Notes under the pieces: generated by a model | Databases searched by the model: none | What the model was told of the DNA's origin: nothing | What the model saw: only the letters and a program-made list of their open reading frames with translations | Translations under genes and position numbers: made by a program | In this document: piece after piece, positions 23,088-30,946 of the stretch | Position numbering within the stretch: position 1 is the stretch's first letter | Layout: every line of letters begins with the position of its first letter | Assembly (NCBI GenBank): GCA_016783135.1 | Contig: JADHXC010000015.1 | Span: 1 to 41,821 of the forward strand | Source of the DNA: Dehalococcoidales bacterium | GTDB taxonomy: Bacteria; Chloroflexota; Dehalococcoidia; Dehalococcoidales; Fen-1064 | Direction of reading: 5' to 3' | Length of the DNA: 41,821 bases

Positions 23088-24302
23088 ATGAACTTGCGGA
23101 GAGCGTCTTTGGGTGAGGCTGCCGTTCATACCAGTGGCTGTGCCGCGCCGCGGCACGCCGCCCCGACGGCTATTGACCTCTTCTGTGGTGCAGGCGGGCT
23201 GACGCTCGGACTGAAGCAAGCCGGTTTCAGTGTCCTAGCTGCTGTTGATAATGACCCATTGGCGATAGAGACCTACAGACAGAATCACCCTGAGGTTATC
23301 ACGTGGTGCCGAGACATTCGAGCACTCGCGCCCATGGAGGTAATGCAGAGCGTGGGGTTTCGGCCGGGAGACCTGGACCTTCTGGCCGGATGTCCTCCCT
23401 GTCAAGGATATTCGATGATGAGAACGCTTAACGGTAGCCGCACCGTTGATGATGACCGCAACGGCCTCGCCCGCGATTTCCTCCGGTTTGTGAAAGCCCT
23501 ATTGCCGAAGGTCGTGATGATGGAGAATGTGCCAGGCCTAGCGACCGATGCCATAATGGCAGAAGGGCTTAGGCAATTGGAGGGTCTTGGCTACTTCACT
23601 GGGTTCCACCTAGGAGACATGACGGTTAGCGGAGGTGGCTCTCAGGTGGTCCGAATACTCGACGCCGCGGAGTACGGCGTTCCTCAACGCCGGCGAAGGA
23701 TGCTTCTCCTCACAGGACGATTCGGAGCCGTGCCGTTCGCTCCCGCGGACCTGACGCGGGCTACGGTGTGGGATACAATAGGACGGCTGCCAGCCCCGGG
23801 AAGTGGCTATGATCCACTACACAATTGTACGGAGAAGAGGTCAGAGCGCATTCGTGGGCTGATCGGTAAGATCCCGAGAGACGGAGGGAGCAGAAGTAGC
23901 CTGGGAGTCGACGAACAACTGGCCTGCCACAGAGCGTGCACGGGATTCAAGGACGTGTATGGCAGGATGTCATGGGGCAAGGTGGCGCCGACCATCACGA
24001 GCGGGTGTACCAATCCGTCGAAGGGGCGTTTTCTACATCCTGAACAAGACCGAGCGATCACGCTGCGCGAGGCCGCCCTGCTGCAATCATTCCCTGCCGA
24101 CTACTCGTTCTCGCCGCAGCAGGGAAAACAGGGGGCAGCGAGGCTCATCGGGAATGCGATTCCACCGGAGTTCGCCCGGCGACAGGCTGTGAAGATTCGC
24201 GAGTACCTTCAGGCGGAGCAGAGCACAGCCGGTGACGACCTACCCCCAGAGAGCCAGGCTGTGCCAGAACGACGGGAGGTGCTGGAGAATGACAAGCATT
24301 GA
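23088..24302 (+). CDS. DNA (cytosine-5-)-methyltransferase
   Basis: 404 residues. SAM-binding motif I DLFCGAGGLTLGL (30-42), catalytic motif IV GCPPCQGYS with Cys105, motif VI ENVP (146-149), motif VIII QRRRR (200-204) and motif X GNAIPP (355-360) are in order. The target-recognition region is short (about 230-310) and ends PTITSGCTNPSKGRFLHPEQ. All catalytic motifs are present. It transfers a methyl group to C5 of cytosine in an unknown site. The tail beyond residue 375 is disordered. It overlaps the helicase start by 14 nt, so expression of the two is coupled. Confidence 0.93.
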   Translation: MNLRRASLGEAAVHTSGCAAPRHAAPTAIDLFCGAGGLTLGLKQAGFSVLAAVDNDPLAIETYRQNHPEVITWCRDIRALAPMEVMQSVGFRPGDLDLLAGCPPCQGYSMMRTLNGSRTVDDDRNGLARDFLRFVKALLPKVVMMENVPGLATDAIMAEGLRQLEGLGYFTGFHLGDMTVSGGGSQVVRILDAAEYGVPQRRRRMLLLTGRFGAVPFAPADLTRATVWDTIGRLPAPGSGYDPLHNCTEKRSERIRGLIGKIPRDGGSRSSLGVDEQLACHRACTGFKDVYGRMSWGKVAPTITSGCTNPSKGRFLHPEQDRAITLREAALLQSFPADYSFSPQQGKQGAARLIGNAIPPEFARRQAVKIREYLQAEQSTAGDDLPPESQAVPERREVLENDKH

Positions 24303-27204
24303 GGATATTCTGGAGCAGGAATTGACCCCTGGGCAACGTGATGCCGCATCGGATCCGGCTGCAGAGGTGCTCACGCTCGCCTGCGCCGGATCGGGGAAAT
24401 CAAAGACCCTGGCGTACCGTATCGCTCGGATCGTAGCCGAGGGCCAGAACCCGTCAAGCATCGTCGCGTTCACGTTCACCGTGAAGGCAGCAGACTCTAT
24501 CAAGCTTCAGGTATCACGAGCCATCGAGAACGTTGGCCTGGATCCCGCCATCATTGGTGCGATGTACATCGGGACAATACACTCGTATTGCGAATACGTT
24601 CTGACGGAGATGAATGCCCGGTACCGGCAATTCGATGTACTGGATCCAAACCGGCTGCGGCTGTATCTTATCTCCCGATACGGCGAACTGGGTCTGTACC
24701 GGTTGCGCGCGCGAGCGCGCCGCCAGAGCTACTTTGACACGGTGAATCAGGTTGCCGAGGCCTGGGCGACGATGAACGATGAGGGAATCGCAATCGGGGA
24801 TGTAGTAGCCGAAGACCCAGAACTCGGAGAGTTGCTGTCCAACTTGGCCGCGTACATGAACCGAGACGAGTTCATAGACTTTTCCCTGATGATACGCCGT
24901 GCCGCGGACGCCTTGGCTGGGCAGGACCCAGACGCGCTTAGGGCAGTTCGCGACCTGAGACACTTGATGGTCGACGAGTATCAGGATGTCAATCCTGCCC
25001 AAGAGGAATTGATACGGCAACTGCACCGTCACTCGCAGACATTATTCGTGGTCGGTGATGACGACCAGGCTATCTACGCGTGGCGGGGTGCAGATGTAGG
25101 CAACATCCTGACGTTTCAGGAACGATATCCCGGGGCGTCCCAGCATACCTTGTCCTTCAATTTCCGGAGCACCCGTGCAATAGTCCGAACCGCCGACGAG
25201 TTCGCCGCTCAGCAACTGGGCGCAACGCGGACGGTGAAGAACCCCGAAGCCGAGGACCCGGAAGGTCCACGGGACTATCGCGTCCTATGGTTTCCAGACA
25301 GAGAGCATGAGGCCGAGTGGGTCATAGAGCGCATTCGGGCGCTGCTCGGAACCGCCTATCGAGAACGTGACGGCACAGTTCGGGGCCTGACGCCGGCCGA
25401 CTTCGCGATCCTGATGCGCTCCACGAGAACGGCCGAGCAGAATGGCGAACCACGTCATGCGGCCTTCACCCGTAGGCTTGGTAACGACGATATCCCCTTC
25501 TCCCTTGAGCAAGGCGGCGGCATATTCGAACGACCCGAGGTGCGTGTGCTGAGCGATACTTTGGAGACGCTGAGGAACGGCACACCTGACCGAGACTCCG
25601 TTCGCGAGCTCTTCCGAAACAGTGTGGAACCGGCATATCCGCATGCCGATTTCAACCGCTTGGCGGCTGTGCTTACCGACTGGGGTCGGCGGATCCACGC
25701 CCCGCCAGGGGGGCCACGGCAGCGCATCTATCCGCAGATGCTGGTTCACGACCTTCTTGCTGCGTTCGGTCTCGCTGAGAGCGACTTTGGCGAAGCGGTC
25801 CTGCTCGACCTTGGAGTCTTCAGTCGAATAATGCAGGACGTGGAGGCGGTCTACATGAGCATTGACTCAGCCAGTCGATTCGGTGAAGTGCTCAACTTCC
25901 TGCATCATGTTGCGGAAACGGGTTACGACACAGGGACTAGCGAATTGCAGGTTCGCCCCGATGCCGTCACGGTATCTACCGTGCACCGTGTCAAAGGGCT
26001 GGAGTTCCCGGTCGTGGTCGTTGCGGACGTAGAGAACGGTCGTTTCCCAGGCAGACGCCACGACTACGACGGCTGGATACCGGGCAACCTGATTGCAGAC
26101 GCCCTCCAGAGAGGAGCATATCAAAGCACGATTGACGAGGAGGCGCGCCTCTTCTATACAGCGTTGACTCGAGCCGAGCGTTTCCTATACGTGGCCGGCA
26201 GCGAGTGGCTTCCGGACGGCCGGAGGGCCAGGAACCGATCACGCTTCGCTCTGTATCTTAGGGATGAAGAGATATCTGACGACCCTGTCGGCCTGCCCGA
26301 AGGTCTCAGACCCGAAACGCCGGTTCGTCGCCTGGAGGAGACCTCTATTCCGACGAGCTTCTCCGACATCAGCTATTATCTGCGATGCCCGAGGGATTAC
26401 CAGATGCGCAGGGTGTTCGGCTTCAGCCCAGCCATTGCGGAGATGTTCGGATTCGGGATGACTATTCACGCGGCAATAAGCCGGCTGCACCAGCAATTCC
26501 CGGACAGCATGCCTACGGGCGAAGCAGCCGAAGAAATCGCCAGAGAGATCTTCCACCTGAAACACGTTCCACAGAGCGCTGACCCCGAAAGCAGACCCGG
26601 TGCATACGAGCGAGCGCAGGCCCGAGCCGCGGAGATCGTGAGGGCATACGTCGAGGCCTATGGGGATGATTTCGCCCACCGACGGCAGGTGGAAGCACGG
26701 TTTGAGATTCCGGTTGGCGAAGCTGCCATTTCAGGCTCAATAGACCTGATCATCAGAGAGGATACTGAAGGCAACATCCTAGATGCAAGCGTCCTTGAGT
26801 ACAAAACGCTCGAGGGGGGCCAAGTGCCTGAGGAAGAAGAGAGTTTGCATTGGACCGACCTCTCCACGCAGGTCCAGCTCTACGCCAAAGCAGCAAGGGA
26901 GGTTCTCGGTGAGAACACTCGAACAGGGGCCGTCCACCTGCTACGAGACAACCAGCGGATCGACGTCCCGGTCAGTGATGAAGCGGTCAATGCAGCCGTG
27001 GCGAACGTGGAATGGGCCGTGGAACGAATACTCGATAGTGATTTCCCACGACGACCCCGACAAGATAAGTGCAACTCGTGTGACTTCAAGGCATTATGTT
27101 CCCTGCGCCCGGAGTCGTTCAAGACTAACCGTGTGCCCCCACCAATCCACACACCGGCAGGAGCCCGGCAGGCGCGAGCATTCAGTGAGTACGAAGAGGG
27201 GTAG
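24289..27204 (+). CDS. UvrD-like superfamily 1 helicase fused to Fe-S PD-(D/E)XK nuclease
   Basis: 971 residues from the ATG at 24289; the open frame to 24232 is inside the methyltransferase and lacks homology. Walker A ACAGSGKSKT (31-40), DEYQD, GDDDQAIYAWRGAD, FNFRST, VSTVHRVKGLEFPVVVV and YTALTRAERFLYV are the SF1A helicase motifs. The C-terminal about 300 residues form an AddB/Cas4-type nuclease: first Cys in YLRCPRDYQ, GSIDLI (Asp), VLEYKT (E-x-K), QVQLYA, and CNSCDFKALC for a 4Fe-4S cluster. It would unwind 3'-5' and degrade DNA. Coupling to a 5mC methyltransferase suggests a restriction or repair effector. It is not the chromosomal RecB/AddA by context. Confidence 0.88.
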   Translation: MTSIEDILEQELTPGQRDAASDPAAEVLTLACAGSGKSKTLAYRIARIVAEGQNPSSIVAFTFTVKAADSIKLQVSRAIENVGLDPAIIGAMYIGTIHSYCEYVLTEMNARYRQFDVLDPNRLRLYLISRYGELGLYRLRARARRQSYFDTVNQVAEAWATMNDEGIAIGDVVAEDPELGELLSNLAAYMNRDEFIDFSLMIRRAADALAGQDPDALRAVRDLRHLMVDEYQDVNPAQEELIRQLHRHSQTLFVVGDDDQAIYAWRGADVGNILTFQERYPGASQHTLSFNFRSTRAIVRTADEFAAQQLGATRTVKNPEAEDPEGPRDYRVLWFPDREHEAEWVIERIRALLGTAYRERDGTVRGLTPADFAILMRSTRTAEQNGEPRHAAFTRRLGNDDIPFSLEQGGGIFERPEVRVLSDTLETLRNGTPDRDSVRELFRNSVEPAYPHADFNRLAAVLTDWGRRIHAPPGGPRQRIYPQMLVHDLLAAFGLAESDFGEAVLLDLGVFSRIMQDVEAVYMSIDSASRFGEVLNFLHHVAETGYDTGTSELQVRPDAVTVSTVHRVKGLEFPVVVVADVENGRFPGRRHDYDGWIPGNLIADALQRGAYQSTIDEEARLFYTALTRAERFLYVAGSEWLPDGRRARNRSRFALYLRDEEISDDPVGLPEGLRPETPVRRLEETSIPTSFSDISYYLRCPRDYQMRRVFGFSPAIAEMFGFGMTIHAAISRLHQQFPDSMPTGEAAEEIAREIFHLKHVPQSADPESRPGAYERAQARAAEIVRAYVEAYGDDFAHRRQVEARFEIPVGEAAISGSIDLIIREDTEGNILDASVLEYKTLEGGQVPEEEESLHWTDLSTQVQLYAKAAREVLGENTRTGAVHLLRDNQRIDVPVSDEAVNAAVANVEWAVERILDSDFPRRPRQDKCNSCDFKALCSLRPESFKTNRVPPPIHTPAGARQARAFSEYEEG

Positions 27205-27279
27205 GCTGGCACGTAGTTGCACGCTGAGCTTGGTGAGCGGATGACTGGCAACTGCCGGGGGGATTCCGAGAGGAGTTGC

Positions 27280-27966
27280 GTGCTGCCTTCAAAGCGGGAC
27301 GTAGAGGTGCGGATACGAAGGGCAGCCGCCACTCTGGCTACCCTGCCGCCGTTCGGAGTCGATGTCCCGTGGAGAAGGTGTCGAACTCCGTACCGCATAT
27401 TCTTGGCTGAACTCCTCTTGGTCAGAACCCGCGTGGACTTGGTTGCCGAGCGCTTCGAAGGGATCTACCGTCGTTTTCCCTCACCCGCTGCATTCGCTGC
27501 AGCTTCGCAGGATGATGTGGCGGAGGCACTTGCTTCACTGGGACTACGTAAGAGAATCCCACTGATAAGACGGGCCATGGAGTATCTCGTTGACAGACAT
27601 GACGGATGCATACCGGCAAGTCAGGAAGAGCTGCTGCGAATACCCGGCGTGGGAACATATGCAGCGGCGGCGACTGCTGCATTCGCCTTCGGTCATAGGG
27701 GTGTGCCTGCGGACGTCAATGTTCTGCGTCTATTGGCAAGGATCACGGGACTCGAAATGGAGCACAGAACCAAGGGGTCAAAGACCCTGAGAGCATTACT
27801 GCCGTTGCTGGCTCCGGAAACAGGAGGTCCTGCGTGCGAGGTTGTCCTGGACTTCGCGCGTTTGACATGCAAACCAAGGCGACCAAGATGCGATGAGTGC
27901 TCTCTAGTATCCTGCTGTCACCACGCTCATGCACACATCCCGCCTGCATCCGCCTCAAGTGCGTGA
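27280..27966 (+). CDS. HhH-GPD DNA glycosylase of T:G-mismatch (Mig) type
   Basis: 228 residues from the GTG at 27280, which has AGAGGAG 4 nt upstream; in-frame TTG 27217 and ATG 27241 are alternatives. PWRRCRTPYRIFLAELLLVRT opens the MutY/EndoIII fold. In the helix-hairpin-helix IPGVGTYAAAA the position of EndoIII's catalytic Lys is Tyr127, and Asp145 lies in VPADVNVL. A Tyr/Asp pair 18 residues apart is the arrangement of Mig.MthI (Y126/D144), the thymine glycosylase encoded with a 5mC methyltransferase. The cluster cysteines C-x6-C-x2-C-x5-C (197-213) are intact. Likely job: removing T from T:G pairs made by deamination of this operon's 5-methylcytosines. Confidence 0.85.
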   Translation: MLPSKRDVEVRIRRAAATLATLPPFGVDVPWRRCRTPYRIFLAELLLVRTRVDLVAERFEGIYRRFPSPAAFAAASQDDVAEALASLGLRKRIPLIRRAMEYLVDRHDGCIPASQEELLRIPGVGTYAAAATAAFAFGHRGVPADVNVLRLLARITGLEMEHRTKGSKTLRALLPLLAPETGGPACEVVLDFARLTCKPRRPRCDECSLVSCCHHAHAHIPPASASSA

Positions 27967-28117
27967 GCCTTCACTGAGTGTGTTCTGAACGCACTGTCGG
28001 CAAGCTCTTTATCCAACAGGCTCGGACTGTGGATGTTTAGAGGTACTGTTGCAGTAGGAATTCAGGGTCACCTCTCACCTGTCCACGAGCAACCCAGTTG
28101 TCCGTCTGGGAGAGATT

Positions 28118-28217
28118 CTGGGCACCTTTGATCGCATACAAAGTGAGTTGACGGATGCCCTGGAAGGTCTGAGCCAGGAGGAGTTGACATGGCGGCCGGG
28201 ACCACCCCATCCTGCAA
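28118..28217 (+). pseudogene. DinB-superfamily gene remnant
   Basis: A short stretch encodes DRIQSELTDALEGLSQEEL followed by TWRPGP, the typical first helix and turn of DinB/DUF664 four-helix proteins. The frame then degenerates; the metal-ligand histidines are missing and no full domain can be assembled. A decayed fragment with no expected function. Confidence 0.4.
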
Positions 28218-28349
28218 CGGCACCGTACTCGGCCACGTCAATGAAGGGCGCAATAGCCGCCACGGGAACCTTTGTCAAGTACCCATGGCGATCAAGGAGG
28301 CCTTCAAGTTCAGGACATTCCTGCACCGGGGTATCGGCAGGAAGACGAT

Positions 28350-28504
28350 CTAGTGTACCGTCTCATAAATGACCTTACAGCGAGTGATCTTGGCGAGAAT
28401 GGACTCGATCGATGCCTGCCATACGAACGGCCTAGGGTCGGTATTGGACGCCGCCAGATACTCATCAACCGCTATGTCATTCTATATATGAGACACTAGA
28501 CTAG
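28350..28504. repeat. MITE-B copy 2 (155 bp)
   Basis: Ends CTAGTGTACCGTCTCATAAA and ATGAGACACTAGACTAG mirror each other imperfectly. The interior (CCTTACAGCGAG, GACTCGATCGATGCC) matches the copy at 19535-19685. CTAG termini, non-coding. Confidence 0.65.
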
Positions 28505-28941
28505 CGTGGCCACGATCCAAGCCGCTCTGTCGGCGTGTTGTCTGGCAGCCACTATCAAAGCCTTCACAACGAGGTCATTCCCCACCATGCGAAGGGCCTC
28601 TGAGGCAGCTGCTCTCTGGTGCTCAAACCAGGCCGTTACGTTAAGTCTGGGGAGAGCCGCAAGAGGGCTCCCCCGAAGCGAAGATGACGTCGGCGGCAAG
28701 CAATCGCTGCGGATCTGATTGGCGATGAACGAACTGGATGCTGGCCAGACACGCAGTCCCAGCTACGTGTACGCGGCCACTTATGATGCTAGCGGATACT
28801 ACGCCTTGATGCCGATCAACAGTCTTATCCTCGCCGGTGACCTCCTCAATGCCATTGACCAAATCAAGGAGATTGACCTTTTCCAATCTCCTCTTCTTCC
28901 TGCTCAGTCTGGACAGCGCCGGGGACGACTGCATTGCATTA
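28505..28941. other. Intergenic, no gene recognised
   Basis: About 440 bp between the MITE-B copy and the stop of the minus-strand unknown gene. Several short overlapping open frames exist on both strands (60-100 codons), but none resembles a family or has a good ribosome site. Probably decayed sequence separating the two defence blocks. Confidence 0.4.
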
Positions 28942-29694
28942 TTAGCCATCGTGAGCAGGAGGAGAATGGCCTTTCAAAATATCTTCGATTATTGTGTAGC
29001 ACTGCTGAGCGACATTAACAAACGGACTAATATCGTCACATGGTAATAGCACGCCGTCCTGGTTGCGTTTCTTTATTCCGATTTCCGTTTCGGAACCGTC
29101 CCATGCCTTCACCTTTACCAATTGTGGCCTACCTTGGCCGACCTTGATCCACTGGAAGTCTACGTAGGTGCCATGCAAAGAGGTCATAGGTTTGTCTTTC
29201 GTAGATATTTCAGAGACTCTGAATCGCCAACCATGCTTGATTGCGTTGTGGAAACCGTGGTACTGCCCCCTGAATTGTTGCAGCTTCTCGTATCTTTCTC
29301 CTATTCCCGAATAGTCGAGTGCTGAGGTCTGCTCATGATGAATGTTGAATATGTTTCTGATATCCTCATGTGTTAGTTGATTCAAGTTGCTGTAGAAGTC
29401 CGCGACCTCGGTCGGTGTTACACTTAATACTCGCTCCATGTACAGCAGCCCAGTCTCTTTGCAGGCTAGAGAATAGCAGGCAACATCCTCAACATACTGG
29501 CAAGCAAGTTCAGCAATCATGATTTCTATGTACGCTCTACCTTGGAATTGAGTATTTCTACTGATGTTGGGAAAGAACTGGTCAAATTTGTTGAACAGCA
29601 CTTCCAGCAATTTGACAGTGCCATACCTGTTGGCATGAAGATGGTCGATAGCAATGAGAGGAGACCAATCCAACTCAGCTTCTTCTAAGTCCAT
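28942..29694 (-). CDS. Uncharacterised protein with YHGFHNAIKHG motif
   Basis: 250 residues, not recognised. The ATG at 29694 is chosen over the GTG at 29715 because GGAGG lies 6 nt upstream of it. The first 120 residues look all-helical (AYIEIMIAELACQYVEDVAC). FRGQYHGFHNAIKHGWRF (about 141-158) resembles the xNAxKHG helix of HEPN-like or DUF5677-like helical proteins, and a beta-rich segment plus a final helix follow. No TM or signal peptide. Base composition is clearly more AT-rich than the genes on either side, suggesting recent transfer. Last gene in the minus-strand run; a defence accessory role is only inferred from place. Confidence 0.6.
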   Translation of the reverse strand: MDLEEAELDWSPLIAIDHLHANRYGTVKLLEVLFNKFDQFFPNISRNTQFQGRAYIEIMIAELACQYVEDVACYSLACKETGLLYMERVLSVTPTEVADFYSNLNQLTHEDIRNIFNIHHEQTSALDYSGIGERYEKLQQFRGQYHGFHNAIKHGWRFRVSEISTKDKPMTSLHGTYVDFQWIKVGQGRPQLVKVKAWDGSETEIGIKKRNQDGVLLPCDDISPFVNVAQQCYTIIEDILKGHSPPAHDG

Positions 29695-29894
29695 TGTGTT
29701 CCTCCGTTTACCCACCTCTTATTGGTTGGGCTTCCAGCACAAGCGTAGTTGCTTGTTAAGTCGAAGTCAATTGATCATGGAAAAAGCTGAGGACACTTTC
29801 TGACGTGTTGTGGGCAATGTAGCTTCGCTTATATCGCGCAACGCCTTCTTCATGTGCCCGTTAGAAAAGATAGCTAGGGGTAATACAATCTAAA

Positions 29895-30350
29895 TTACCT
29901 CTCAACTAAAGCTGGCAAACAGTTGTGTACACGAAAATAATTACCTTTCACTAACCTTTCAGTTTCCTCAGGTAGATCATTTTGCAGCCATCCATATTCG
30001 AGTTTCCAACCACCCCATAGAAGAGCCCAAGTAGGATACATAGCCACATGTCGTCCACGGAAGTCCTGAAACCGCGACCTAAAGGAAGTCGGGGCAGCAC
30101 CGATGTAAATTATCGGACAATTAGCAATACGATTTAGCCTATTCAACCGATTTTGGACCCTTTTGGTGAGAAAGTCCCATCCGATCTCATCCAATAGTCT
30201 AAATGCTCGATTAGTAATTTCGTCAACAGGAATCCCCATTTGTTTCACACGGATAGCATATACACCTATGCTGGAAAGGTCGCGGCTAGGAACAACAGTC
30301 GTTATGTCTTTCCATCGGAAATCAACAAACACTTCATCACATTGACACAT
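29895..30350 (-). CDS. GIY-YIG nuclease-domain protein
   Basis: 151 residues. The two-part signature is present: GVYAIRV (G29-V30-Y31) and PIIYIGAA (Y82-I83-G84), then the conserved Arg segment SFRSRFQDF (R91/R93) and a late Glu cluster PEETERL (128-131) that could supply the metal-binding Glu. So it is a small stand-alone GIY-YIG fold, likely a nuclease. The ATG at 30350 has GGAGG about 6 nt upstream. The gene begins 49 nt inside the end of the upstream membrane-protein gene in another frame, implying coupled translation. AT-rich like its downstream neighbour. Target unknown. Confidence 0.72.
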   Translation of the reverse strand: MCQCDEVFVDFRWKDITTVVPSRDLSSIGVYAIRVKQMGIPVDEITNRAFRLLDEIGWDFLTKRVQNRLNRLNRIANCPIIYIGAAPTSFRSRFQDFRGRHVAMYPTWALLWGGWKLEYGWLQNDLPEETERLVKGNYFRVHNCLPALVER

Positions 30351-30814
30351 GTTTCACCTCCTGCTAACATCACGAACTTAGTTGGCATATCTTTCCGTAG
30401 AGTCACACCCATGTGCCCGTGCAGGACCCGAGAAGGCATATCGGCTCCGTGCACTTCCACATCGTTATTGAACATCCCTTCTGAGGGCTGCCTGCCTCTC
30501 TTGCCGACGACACGCATCCACGTAGCGCGGGCCAACTGTACCCTGTTAAAGTTGAAAGAAGCGTTCCCCGCGTTCCACACCGTGGCCACGATGACATGTC
30601 TGTCCTGCGTGGGCTCAAAGGCGAAGTGAATGTCCTTGCCGCTCAGGATGAAGGCTGGTATCGGGACCACGAAGACAGCTATCACGATCGGGACGAGTAG
30701 GTTGATCGTGCTTCTGTAGTCATCCGAGTCCTCGATCCAAACCAAGGGCAGAGTGAAGACAATAGCAAGGATGACCAAGGCGGCAATCAGGAATACCCCG
30801 ACGTTCCCGTTCAA
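30302..30814 (-). CDS. Two-TM membrane protein with soluble C-terminal domain
   Basis: 170 residues. Two hydrophobic helices (VGVFLIAALVILAIVFTLPL at about 5-24 and NLLVPIVIAVFVVPIPAFIL at about 38-57), then a soluble domain with beta-strand character (HVIVATVWNAGNASFNFNRVQ...). No family recognised. The start is TTG at 30814 with AGGAGG 9 nt upstream. The frame is open further upstream and reads VEPADIEF there, close to the C-terminus of the XRE protein, so it may have arisen by fusion or deletion at an XRE gene. It overlaps the GIY-YIG gene by 49 nt. Possibly a membrane effector or sensor. Confidence 0.6.
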   Translation of the reverse strand: MNGNVGVFLIAALVILAIVFTLPLVWIEDSDDYRSTINLLVPIVIAVFVVPIPAFILSGKDIHFAFEPTQDRHVIVATVWNAGNASFNFNRVQLARATWMRVVGKRGRQPSEGMFNNDVEVHGADMPSRVLHGHMGVTLRKDMPTKFVMLAGGETCVNVMKCLLISDGKT

Positions 30815-30946
30815 TGCTCCGGCCTCCTGGAACTCAATATCCGCCGGCTCGACTCGTGGGCGTCCGCATCCGGAGCGTGTTTCAAGAAACGCCGCACGCC
30901 GTTGAACCCGGCCCCACGAGACGGCAGTGTAGACGTGAAAACTCAG

